A DNA stretch of 64,000 bases, taken from NCBI RefSeq assembly GCF_038433205.1, contig NZ_JBCDNA010000001.1, forward strand, positions 248,001 to 312,000, in the 5' to 3' direction. The translations under genes were made by a program, and so were the position numbers. The notes below the pieces were generated by a model, which was not told the origin of the DNA, searched no databases, and saw nothing but the letters and a program-made list of their open reading frames with translations. This document shows, one piece after another, positions 15,884 to 25,100 of this stretch (its first letter is position 1; each line of letters opens with the position of its first letter). This DNA is from Lutimonas vermicola. Its GTDB lineage: Bacteria; Bacteroidota; Bacteroidia; Flavobacteriales; Flavobacteriaceae.

Positions 15884-17119
15884 TTAACTTGTCGTTAGAT
15901 TTCTGACTCGCTGCAGTAAGGTCGGGTGAGAATAGTGAACAAATACGTTGGCCTTGTGAGGCGTTAAATTGCTCAGGCTGTTTCTAGAGAGTTTTTTAAG
16001 GGAGGTGACCAATGCTTTACCGTCGTAATTGATTTTGGCATAGTTATCGGCCTGGTATTCAAACTTCCTCGAGATAAAATTCATCAATATTCCTGTTAAC
16101 TCCGAAATGGGACTGTAGAGAATACCAAAGGTAATCAATCCAATATGAAAACTTGGAATAGCCACCGACAGCGCCTCCGAGAGTATAGCGTTATTGATAA
16201 ATAAAGAAAAGATATAAAGTGTTATTCCTGAAATCAAAAGTGAAAGGAACATGTTAACCATGACATGCTTTTTTTTGTAATGTCCTATTTCGTGGGCTAA
16301 AACACCAATAATTTCTTCAGTCTCAAGGTCGTTAATCAGCGTGTCATACAACACGATTCTTTTTTTAGACCCAAAACCTGAGAAATAAGCGTTGGCCTTT
16401 GTGGACCTTTTGGATCCGTCAATCACAAAGATATTATCGAGTTTAAAGCCTACTTTTTTTGAGAAGCTATGGATCGCATGTTTCAGGTCGCCTTCTTCAA
16501 GAGGAGTTTGTTTGTTAAAAAGCGGAACGATCAACGAAGAGTAAAACATAGTCATAAAGATGGTAAATAGACCAATAAAAATCCAGGTATATATCCAAAA
16601 AGCATCGCCTGTTTTTTGATAGAACCAAATAATAATTGACAAAACACCTCCACCAATAATGGCACTTAGGAGCCATCCTTTTATTTTGTCAATAAGGAAA
16701 AGTTTTTTCGAACTTTTATTAAATCCGTATTTTTCTTCGATAACGAAGGTGTGGTAATAAGAAAAAGGAGTATTCAATATGTCACTGCCTATCATAATGA
16801 CCCCAAAAAATATCAAGGCCACCGTAATGTCATTGCTGCTATAACTTCGGGCAAAATGATCTACCCAGGCAAACCCTTTAAAGAAAAAGAACCCAAGGGT
16901 CAGGGCGAGGCTAAAACTGCTGGTTACAAGAGAAAAACGATAGTTTTCTTTTTTGTAGGCCTGGGATTTGACGTACTCGTCTTTATTGTATACATCAGAG
17001 AGTTCTTCAGGGATCTGATCATTAAAATGTTTTGCATTCAAATGATCGATTAATTTATCGATGATAAAATCAAGAAGAAGAACACCGATAATGATATAAA
17101 ATAGAGATTGTGGACTCAT
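15884..17119 (-). CDS. M48-family integral membrane metalloprotease (Ste24/CAAX protease 1-like)
   Basis: The 411-residue protein has several transmembrane segments (about 5-20, 63-82, 98-115, 148-168, 175-200, 290-330) and the zinc site HEIGH at 276-280 in VLAHEIGHYKKKH. A third ligand is expected in SRKFEYQADNYA. It belongs to the Ste24/HtpX-like M48 group. In bacteria there is no prenylation substrate, so a role in membrane-protein quality control is more likely than CAAX processing. It is followed downstream, on the same strand, by the rel gene 78 bases away. Confidence 0.92.
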   Translation of the reverse strand: MSPQSLFYIIIGVLLLDFIIDKLIDHLNAKHFNDQIPEELSDVYNKDEYVKSQAYKKENYRFSLVTSSFSLALTLGFFFFKGFAWVDHFARSYSSNDITVALIFFGVIMIGSDILNTPFSYYHTFVIEEKYGFNKSSKKLFLIDKIKGWLLSAIIGGGVLSIIIWFYQKTGDAFWIYTWIFIGLFTIFMTMFYSSLIVPLFNKQTPLEEGDLKHAIHSFSKKVGFKLDNIFVIDGSKRSTKANAYFSGFGSKKRIVLYDTLINDLETEEIIGVLAHEIGHYKKKHVMVNMFLSLLISGITLYIFSLFINNAILSEALSVAIPSFHIGLITFGILYSPISELTGILMNFISRKFEYQADNYAKINYDGKALVTSLKKLSRNSLSNLTPHKANVFVHYSHPTLLQRVRNLTTS

Positions 17120-17157
17120 TTAATTTACTAAGGTTAATGTAAGGTGCATTATTTGGG

Positions 17158-17967
17158 TCATTCGAATTTTCGTTGTCTTTTGGCTTCAAAAATAAGAATT
17201 GCAGCCGAAACAGAGACATTAAGTGAATCTATTTTACCCTGCATGGGGATGATGATGTTTTCAGTTGCGTTTGCCAGCCATGGTTCATCCAATCCTGTAG
17301 CTTCAGTTCCTACCACAAAGGCAGTAGGTTTGGTATAATCAATATTGTGATAGGCAACGCTTTGAGGACTTAGTGCCGCTGAGAAAACCCTGATCCCATA
17401 CTTTTTGAGTAAATCCAAAATTTCAGATGTGCTTCCAAAAGCAATTTGATTCGTAAAAACACAGCCTACACTCGACCTGATAATATTTGGATTATACAGG
17501 TCTGTTTTGGGGTTAGCAATGATCACGGCATCTATATGAGCAGCGTCTGCCGTACGAAGCAAAGCGCCAATGTTTCCTGGTTTTTCAGAGGCCTCAGCCA
17601 CCAAAACCAAAGGATTCACCGTGAATTTTAAATCACTTAATAACAGTGATTTAGAGACCGCTACCGCTATCACCCCTTCAGTTGTTTTTCGATGCGCCAA
17701 CCGCTCGTATACTTTGGTGGAAACCTTTATAATCTCAGGCGCTAAGCTTTTTTTCGAATAGGCAAGTAATTCAATTTTGCTTTGATCAATAATCTCCTCA
17801 CAAAAAAGGAGTTGTTTTATTTGATAGCCCCCCTCAAGTGCCAGTGCTATTTCTCTCTTACCTTCAATGACAAAAAGGCCTTTTTGTTTTCTCGCTCTTG
17901 ATTTTTCCTGCAAGTGGATGATATCTTTGATCAGCTCATTTTGCAGGCTTGAAATTTCTTTGATCAT
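17158..17967 (-). CDS. SpoU/TrmH-family RNA 2'-O-methyltransferase
   Basis: The 269-residue protein has an N-terminal substrate-binding domain (QEKSRARKQKGLFVIEGKREIALAL) and a C-terminal SPOUT trefoil-knot fold. The three SpoU motifs are present: NIGALLRTADAA, the segment AFVVGTEATGL, and NVSVSAAILIFEAKRQR. It methylates a ribose 2'-OH in rRNA or tRNA using SAM; the target nucleotide cannot be assigned. It has its own -7 box overlapping the stop of the upstream DUF3810 gene and a predicted leader of about 15 nt. Confidence 0.92.
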   Translation of the reverse strand: MIKEISSLQNELIKDIIHLQEKSRARKQKGLFVIEGKREIALALEGGYQIKQLLFCEEIIDQSKIELLAYSKKSLAPEIIKVSTKVYERLAHRKTTEGVIAVAVSKSLLLSDLKFTVNPLVLVAEASEKPGNIGALLRTADAAHIDAVIIANPKTDLYNPNIIRSSVGCVFTNQIAFGSTSEILDLLKKYGIRVFSAALSPQSVAYHNIDYTKPTAFVVGTEATGLDEPWLANATENIIIPMQGKIDSLNVSVSAAILIFEAKRQRKFE

Positions 17968-17988
17968 ACGATCTTTATTTACACTTTC

Positions 17989-17996
17989 AAATGTAT
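17989..17996 (-). promoter_or_regulatory. -7 box (TACATTTG) for the SpoU methyltransferase gene
   Basis: Exact TAnnTTTG match on the minus strand. Its first base coincides with the last base of the upstream gene, and transcription would begin near 17982, about 15 nt before the ATG. Confidence 0.5.
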
Positions 17997-19078
17997 CAAT
18001 TAAAATTCAATGTGTACTTTTTGTCGTAAGAAATGACAAGATCCATGATCTGATTATAGCTTTCTAATCCATCTTCTTGTTGATTGTACTTTAAATAATT
18101 GTCATAAAATGTTTTAAAAACAGGTTCTAATGGATTTTTATATTTTTTCCAAAATTCATCAGATTCACGGATGTTTTTGAGAACGCCTTTTGGAACCTTT
18201 TTTAAATACATCTCAAAAATCTCCTGATCATAGCGTCGTATATCAATTAAAGCGTAACGCAAAACCAGGAGATAGCCGGCATATTGAAAATAGGGATCTT
18301 TGTGTTTTGCTGAGGCCAGGAAACCCACAAAATTCGCTTCGCTTTCAGAAGCGATGCCAAGTTGATGTGCTACTTCATGTGAACAGGTAAATGGTAAATT
18401 TATCTTAGGAATCAAATAGTCTATTTGGGCTTCACCGGATAGCGGGTTGAAATATCCTGAAAAACCCATATAGGTGAGGGGCAGGCTGAAAAGCGATTTT
18501 TTAAGCGACGGCCTTTTGTATTGAAGAAAGTCGAACTGTTTGGCCAGCTGTTCGTAACCACCTTTTGTAAGTGCCATAATCTCATTTTTTGTATAGGGCA
18601 CTTCCACTGCAACAGAGTCATGAGGCGATAATTGATGCTGAAGCAAGGTGGTTTTAAAAAGAATTTTTTCAGTAACTTCTTCCAGTTGGCTGATGTTGAA
18701 AGCCTCTTTTTCAAGTGCCAGCCTGTTTGACAGCGGGCTGCGTGAGTAATTCAGCCCCCATAAGGTGTAAAAGAAAAAATAGAACACAGAAATTCCTGCC
18801 GTAAAACCCAAGATCAACGAAATTCGGTTTTTCTTTTTATTAAGGCCCAGCATGACAAGAAACCGAATTATTAAAAAGATAAGCAGGGCATATACAATGT
18901 CACCAATTGAAAAGGGAATCCATCCTAATAAAAATCTCAAAACGGAGGAGATTTTAGGATAAAGGCCGTTGACATATACTTTTTCTATATATTCCGGGTA
19001 ATTGGATAAAACTGCCACCAGTCCAATCTGCAAAAAAAGGAAAACCGATAGAAGAATATTTCTTTTTTCTTTATACAT
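17996..19078 (-). CDS. DUF3810 family membrane protein with a zinc-protease-like motif
   Basis: The 360-residue protein has three N-terminal membrane segments (about 8-26, 45-75, 80-105) and a large extracytoplasmic domain. Within it, SHEVAHQLGIASESEANF is an HExxH motif followed by a downstream Glu, as in gluzincin metallopeptidases. The layout matches the Bacteroidota family DUF3810. Proteolytic activity is an inference from the motif. I choose the ATG at 19078; the slightly longer frame would need a TTG three codons upstream. It precedes the SpoU methyltransferase gene on the same strand by 28 bases. Confidence 0.88.
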   Translation of the reverse strand: MYKEKRNILLSVFLFLQIGLVAVLSNYPEYIEKVYVNGLYPKISSVLRFLLGWIPFSIGDIVYALLIFLIIRFLVMLGLNKKKNRISLILGFTAGISVFYFFFYTLWGLNYSRSPLSNRLALEKEAFNISQLEEVTEKILFKTTLLQHQLSPHDSVAVEVPYTKNEIMALTKGGYEQLAKQFDFLQYKRPSLKKSLFSLPLTYMGFSGYFNPLSGEAQIDYLIPKINLPFTCSHEVAHQLGIASESEANFVGFLASAKHKDPYFQYAGYLLVLRYALIDIRRYDQEIFEMYLKKVPKGVLKNIRESDEFWKKYKNPLEPVFKTFYDNYLKYNQQEDGLESYNQIMDLVISYDKKYTLNFN

Positions 19079-19283
19079 TGCAAGCAATTATTCTGAACAA
19101 AAGAACAAATTATTAACAACAATTACAATTAACTTAAGGTAACTGTTTGATTTTTAAAAAAGGTTCTGAAATTGCTAAAGAATTGCATACTAATTTATTA
19201 AGGTTTTCATAATTCAGGTAGACAATAAAACGTGACTACAAGTAGAATTTTGAATACCGAATTTAAGAATAACGTTATTAACA

Positions 19284-19291
19284 TATATTTG
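19284..19291 (+). promoter_or_regulatory. -7 box (TATATTTG) for dnaB
   Basis: Exact TAnnTTTG match. The predicted transcription start (about 19298) falls inside the palindrome at 19295-19313, and the ATG at 19367 is about 69 nt downstream. Confidence 0.5.
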
Positions 19292-19294
19292 CTT

Positions 19295-19313
19295 GTTAAC
19301 AATTATTGTTAAC
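19295..19313 (+). promoter_or_regulatory. Perfect 19-bp palindrome over the predicted dnaB transcription start
   Basis: GTTAACAAT and ATTGTTAAC flank a single central T. The symmetry, with the -7 box ending 4 bases before it, is what a dimeric repressor operator would look like. The repressor is unknown. Confidence 0.45.
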
Positions 19314-19366
19314 TTTAATTGGGCTTAAAGAAGGCTTTTGCTTTCCTAAACATTTACATTTGCCAC

Positions 19367-20887
19367 ATGGATTCAGCGAGATCATTATCATATAAAAATA
19401 AAGGTAAAGGGACCATCATCAACCTTGAGCAAGGAAAAATACCACCACAGGCCATAGACCTGGAGGAAGCTGTTCTCGGCGCAATGATGATTGATAAAAA
19501 AGGTGTTGATGACGTTATTGACATCTTACATGCCGAAGCATTTTACAAACCTGCCCATCAGTTTATCTATGAGGCTATTTTCAGGCTTTTTGAAAATTCC
19601 GAACCGATTGACCTGCTCACAGTGTCGAACCAGTTGAAAAAAGATGAAAAGCTTGAGGCGATAGGAGGAGATTTCTATTTGATTAACCTTAGCCAAAAAG
19701 TATCATCTGCAGCTCATATTGAATTTCATGCCAGAATTATTCTTCAAAAATATATTCAGCGTAAATTAATCAGTATATCGAGTGAAATCATAACAAATTC
19801 TTATGATGAAACCATGGATGTTTTCGATTTATTAGATGAAGCCGAAACAAAACTTTTTGACATCACCCAGGGAAATTTAAAAAAGAGTTCTGAAGCTGCT
19901 CATAACCTGGTAACTCAGGCACTAAAAAAGATCGAAGAAATTTCCAATCAGGAAGGAATGAGCGGGGTCCCCTCGGGATTTAGTAAACTTGATCAGCTTA
20001 CTTCAGGCTGGCAGCCCTCCGACTTGGTTATTTTAGCGGCAAGACCCGGAATGGGAAAAACTGCATTTGTGATGTCTATGGCAAAGAATATGGCGATTGA
20101 TTTTGATATGGCAGTAGCGATCTTCTCACTGGAAATGTCTTCGGTTCAGTTAATTACCAGAATGATTTCAAGTGAAACCGGAATCTCATCAGAAAAATTG
20201 AGAAAGGGGAACCTGGAAACCTATGAATGGGAGGCCTTGAATGTGAAAGTGAAAAAATTATCTGACGCTCCTATATTTATTGACGATACCCCTTCATTAT
20301 CTGTTTTTGACTTAAGGGCCAAAGCGAGAAGGCTCGTTTCACAACATAATGTCAAGGCCGTGATTATAGATTACCTTCAATTGATGACGGCAGGATCTTC
20401 AACAAAAAGTTCAGGAAACCGTGAACAGGAGATATCAACTATATCCAGAAACTTAAAAGCCCTGGCAAAGGAACTCAATGTGCCCGTCATTGCCTTATCC
20501 CAGTTGTCTAGGGCAGTGGAAACCAGGGGAGGCAGCAAGCGACCACTTCTTTCTGACCTCAGGGAATCGGGAGCTATTGAGCAGGATGCGGATATTGTTT
20601 CGTTCATCTACAGGCCTGAGTATTACGGTTTAACAGAATGGGATGATGACGAAAGGACGCCATGCGATGGCCAGGCAGAATTTATCGTTGCCAAACACCG
20701 TAACGGAGGATTGGAGAATATTAGAATGAAGTTTATAGGAAGACTGGCCAAATTTGCAAATTTGGATGAGGGCTTTGAAACTGAATTCCAGTCTTCAATG
20801 AATGCAGGTCAGATCTCACCTGATAATTTCACCAGCGCTAACGATGCTTTTGGCCATTTGGAAAAGGATGATGACGTCCCGTTTTAA
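19367..20887 (+). CDS. dnaB: Replicative DNA helicase DnaB
   Basis: The 506-residue hexameric helicase unwinds DNA at the replication fork. The N-terminal primase-interaction domain starts PPQAIDLEEAVLGAMM. The RecA-like ATPase domain has Walker A (AARPGMGKTAF), Walker B (VIIDYLQLM) and the following SQLSRAVETR and DLRESGAIEQDAD. I use the ATG at 19367 (MDSARSLS); an open frame extends back to a TTG at 19319, but that codon lies just past the operator-like palindrome and adds residues with no family resemblance. The gene for a secreted protein of unknown role follows 20 bases downstream. Confidence 0.96.
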   Translation: MDSARSLSYKNKGKGTIINLEQGKIPPQAIDLEEAVLGAMMIDKKGVDDVIDILHAEAFYKPAHQFIYEAIFRLFENSEPIDLLTVSNQLKKDEKLEAIGGDFYLINLSQKVSSAAHIEFHARIILQKYIQRKLISISSEIITNSYDETMDVFDLLDEAETKLFDITQGNLKKSSEAAHNLVTQALKKIEEISNQEGMSGVPSGFSKLDQLTSGWQPSDLVILAARPGMGKTAFVMSMAKNMAIDFDMAVAIFSLEMSSVQLITRMISSETGISSEKLRKGNLETYEWEALNVKVKKLSDAPIFIDDTPSLSVFDLRAKARRLVSQHNVKAVIIDYLQLMTAGSSTKSSGNREQEISTISRNLKALAKELNVPVIALSQLSRAVETRGGSKRPLLSDLRESGAIEQDADIVSFIYRPEYYGLTEWDDDERTPCDGQAEFIVAKHRNGGLENIRMKFIGRLAKFANLDEGFETEFQSSMNAGQISPDNFTSANDAFGHLEKDDDVPF

Positions 20888-20907
20888 CAAAAAGTATAGT
20901 CTATCAC

Positions 20908-22194
20908 ATGTATGTAATGAAGTCGCTTCATAAACTCCGTCTCTTTTGTTGTTTGATGGTGTTGTTCTTGGCGCATGCAACGGTTTTTGCCTCTTACCTG
21001 CTTGTTCCCATGGATGAGGATTCTCAAAAAAATCACCTTAAGGCCTATGGAATTACCTATCAATCACTTATACAGGGAAGAAAAGTACAATGGTTGTTAA
21101 ATTACCGGGGCGGATCATTCCTCCTTGAGGATCATGAGGCTTTAAGGCGTGAATGCACTATTAGAGGAGTTTCTTATGAAATAATTTCAGAAGCTGAATC
21201 CATTAAAATTTTGGAATTAATTGCAAGTCCGTCACAAAATATGGAAGCAGTGGTTTTGGAAAAAGCCCCGAAAATTGCGGTTTATTCACCTAAAAATAAG
21301 CAGCCATGGGATGATGCGGTGACCATGGTGTTGCAATATGCAGAAATTCCTTATGAAACAGTGTATGACAAGGAAGTTTTAGAAGATAAACTATTGCTCT
21401 ATGAATGGTTGCATCTTCATCACGAAGATTTTACAGGTCAGTACGGCAAATTCTATGGGGCTTTTCGAACTGCTCCCTGGTATATTGAAGCCAAAGTAAA
21501 AGCAGAAAACGAAGCTGCTGCGATGGGCTATGCCAAGGTATCACAACAAAAACTGGATGTAGCTGCCAAGATCAGGGACTACGTTTTCGGCGGCGGTTTT
21601 ATGTTTGCCATGTGTTCTGCTACAGATAGTTTTGATATCGCCCTGGCCGCAAATGGCGTTGATATTTGTGAGGTTATGTTTGATGGCGATCCTTCTGAAA
21701 GAGGATACCAGTCGAAATTGGATTATGAACAAACATTTGCCTTTAAAGATTTTATACTTGAAAGAAATCCGGTTGTTTATGAATTTTCAAATATTGACAC
21801 AACCCGGAAAAGAAAAGTCCTGAAAACTGAAGATTACTTTGAATTGAAGGAGTATTCTGCTAAATGGGATATGGTTCCCAGTATGCTGTGTCAAAACCAC
21901 ACCTTGCTGGTCAAAGGTTTTATGGGTCAGACAACCGCATTTGAATCAGCTCTGATTAAGCCTACTGTAATGGTCATGGGCCAAAACAATGTCAATGGGG
22001 AAGCAAGATATATTCACGGAGTGAAAGGCAAGGGCATGTTTACTTTTTTTGGAGGACATGATCCTGAAGACTACCAGCACAGAGTGGGAGACCCAAAAAC
22101 GGAACTTGATTTACATCCGAATTCGCCCGGATACAGGCTTATTTTGAACAATGTTTTGTTCCCTGCAGCCAGGAAAAAGAAACAAAAGACCTGA
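20908..22194 (+). CDS. Conserved secreted protein of unknown function
   Basis: The 428-residue protein has an N-terminal signal peptide (about residues 4-28, ending VFAS). From memory its close relatives in Flavobacteriaceae are often labelled asparagine synthetase B. I see neither an N-terminal Cys glutaminase nor an AsnB ATP-pyrophosphatase (SGGxDS) motif, so that name looks wrong. Visible features are a repeated histidine run (LHLHHEDFTG), FMFAMCSATDSFDIALAANGVDIC, and HGVKGKGMFTFFGGHDPEDYQH. The last two resemble the glutamine-amidotransferase-like (ThuA-type) fold, a weak suggestion. Start codon uncertain: ATG at 20908 or 20917. It ends 4 bases before the convergent purL stop. Confidence 0.85.
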   Translation: MYVMKSLHKLRLFCCLMVLFLAHATVFASYLLVPMDEDSQKNHLKAYGITYQSLIQGRKVQWLLNYRGGSFLLEDHEALRRECTIRGVSYEIISEAESIKILELIASPSQNMEAVVLEKAPKIAVYSPKNKQPWDDAVTMVLQYAEIPYETVYDKEVLEDKLLLYEWLHLHHEDFTGQYGKFYGAFRTAPWYIEAKVKAENEAAAMGYAKVSQQKLDVAAKIRDYVFGGGFMFAMCSATDSFDIALAANGVDICEVMFDGDPSERGYQSKLDYEQTFAFKDFILERNPVVYEFSNIDTTRKRKVLKTEDYFELKEYSAKWDMVPSMLCQNHTLLVKGFMGQTTAFESALIKPTVMVMGQNNVNGEARYIHGVKGKGMFTFFGGHDPEDYQHRVGDPKTELDLHPNSPGYRLILNNVLFPAARKKKQKT

Positions 22195-22198
22195 TAAA

Positions 22199-25100
22199 TT
22201 AGCGCTCAATCCATTTACGGGCATTGACAAAAGCTTCAAGCCAAGGGCTGACTTCGTCATTCCGCTCATCAGGATAATTGGCCCAGTTCCATTGGAAAAT
22301 GGATCTTTCAATATGAGGCATCATAACGAGATGTCTGCCATCATCACTGGCCATCATTGCCGTGTTAAAATCAGAGCCATTCGGATTGGACGGATATGAG
22401 TCATAACCATATTTGGCCACAATATTATATCTGGATTCTTCGTATGGAAAACTGAATTTTCCTTCGCCATGTGATATCCAGACCCCGAGCGTAAGACCTG
22501 CCAATCCTGAAAGCATCACAGAGTTGTTTTCCTGTATTTTCACAGAAGTAAAGCCACTTTCATGCTTAAAGGAATCATTGTGAAGCATCTTTGGTTTGGC
22601 ATCGTGATCAGGATTGATCATTTCAAGTTCTACAAATAATTGACAGCCATTACAAATACCTACCGATAAGGTGTCTTCTCTTTCAAAGAATTTTTTTAAG
22701 GTCTTATTGGCTCTTTCATTGTATAGAAAGGCACCGGCCCAACCTTTGGCTGATCCTAAGACATCTGAGTTTGAAAACCCGCCAACGGCACCTATAAATT
22801 GTACATCTTCTAAAGTCTCGCGACCACTTATCAAATCGGTCATGTGTACATCTTTAACATCAAATCCTGCCAGATACATGGCATTCGCCATTTCACGTTC
22901 ACTGTTTGACCCTTTTTCTCTTATAACCGCAGCCTTTGGCCTGGGTTTTGAAGCGTCGATAAGGGGCAGTTTTCCCAAAAAATTCTTCGGGAATTCATAG
23001 GTCAATGCTTGCTGCTTGTAATTCTCAAACCTCGATTCGGCAAGATTATTTGCCGTCTGTTCCTTGTCTAAAAGATAGGAGGTAGTATACCAGAAATCTC
23101 TATAGGTTGCTATATCAAAGTTTAAATCAAAATTATTTATTTCAAGGCTTCCTGATGTATCGGCCGTTCCTATCTGATGAAAGCTGATGGTATGTGCCAA
23201 AAGGATATCTTCTAATGCTGCTGCATTTTCAGTCTGAATGATGACGCCACTTTTTTCTGAAAACAATAATTTATTAGGGTCTTTTTCATCAAATCCATCA
23301 AGGTGAATTTTTGCTCCGAGATTATTTTCAGCAAAACACATTTCCAAGAGGGTGGTAAGCATTCCTCCGGCAGATATATCATGGCCGGCCAATAAGACAT
23401 CTTGTTTGATCAATTCCTGGACGGCATTGAAGCAATTCTTAAAATAAGCTGCATCCTTTATGGACGGAGTTGCCGTTCCTATTCCATTTTTGATTTGGGC
23501 AAAACTCGACCCGCCCAGATGAAACTCATCTTCAGAAAAATCTATATAATAGATCTTGTTGTTTTCTGAAGTCTTAAAAACAGGTTCCACCACTTTCCTT
23601 ATATCCGAGCATTCTCCGGCTGCTGAAATGATAACTGTTCCCGGAGCAATTACTTCTTCATCAGCATATTTTTGCTTCATGGAAAGGGAATCTTTTCCGG
23701 TAGGAACATTAATCCCTAAATCGATAGAAAACGCTGATACCGTTTCGACTGCGTTATACAACCTGGCATCTTCGCCTTCATTACGACATGGCCACATCCA
23801 ATTTGCAGACAAAGACACTGATTGAAGCCCATCTTTTAAGGGTGCCCAGACGATATTGGTCAGGGCCTCGGCAATCGCGTTTTTTGAGCCGGCTCTTTCA
23901 TCGATGAGAGAACTTGCCACTGCATGACCTATAGAAGTTGCAATACCCCTATGTCCTTGAAAATCCAGAGCCATTACACCTACATCATTCAGGGGCAATT
24001 GAAGTGAGCCTGCACATTGCTGTTTTGCTACTTTACCTCCAACGCAACGGTCAACTTTGTTTGTGAGCCAATCTTTACAGGCCACGGCCTCCAACTGCAA
24101 CACATTTTTCAGGTCTTCATAAATTTCATCAGTATTGTACTGCACTTGTTTATAGTGCCGATCAAGCGTATGGTCGGTCATTATGGTATGAGGTGAACTT
24201 CCGAACATATCAGCCAAGTCGAAATCCATGGGTTTTTCACCCGTTTTTTCAGAGACAAATGTAAACCTGAAGTCATCAGTTACCTTACCTACGTCATAAA
24301 TAGGAGATCGTTCCCTGTCGGCTATCCTGTGCAAATAATCAAGATCCTTTTCATGAATCACCAATCCCATTCTTTCCTGTGATTCATTTCCGATGATCTC
24401 TTTTGAAGAGAGTGTTTGATCACCAACCGGCAAAGCATCAAGGTTGATGATTCCACCTGTGTCTTCCACCAGCTCCGACAAACAATTTAAATGGCCTCCT
24501 GCGCCGTGATCATGAATGGAGATAATTTTGTTCTCATCTCCTTCAACCATGCCCCGTATCGTATTCGCAACCCTTTTTTGCATTTCAGGATTTGATCTCT
24601 GAACGGCATTTAAGGTGATCGCTGTATTGAATTCTCCAGTATCAGCAGAAGATACGGCAGCACCACCCATTCCTATACGGTAATTGTCACCACCAAGGAT
24701 AATAATGCTGTCACCTTTTACAGGTTTGTCTTTTAAGCTGTCAATTTTCTTTCCATATCCAATGCCACCTGCGAGCATGATGACTTTGTCAAATCCAAGT
24801 TTTCGGTTGTGTTCTTCGTGCTCGAAAGTGTAAAGTGAACCTGATATCAAGGGTTGCCCAAATTTGTTTCCAAAATCAGATGCTCCATTTGAGGCCTTGA
24901 TTAATAATTCTATTGGAGTCTGGTACAGCCATTTCCGTTCCTGCATGGTTTCCCATGATCTGTTTTTTGTTAATCTTGAATAAGGAGTCATATATACAGC
25001 AGTTCCTGCCAATGGCAAAGAACCCTTTCCTCCGGCAAGCCGGTCTCTTATTTCTCCACCTGAACCGGTGGCCGCCCCGTTAAAAGGCTCTACGGTGGTT

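Larger units (their letters stand above)
19079..19366. other. Divergent intergenic region between DUF3810 gene and dnaB
   Basis: AT-rich and rich in TTAACA/TGTTAA words. It contains the -7 box and palindrome of dnaB described separately. No other open frame or hairpin is convincing. Confidence 0.6.

Noticed and set aside
19319..19366. N-terminal extension of DnaB from a TTG
   Set aside because: It has no family resemblance and begins 6 bases after the predicted operator palindrome; the ATG at 19367 is preferred.
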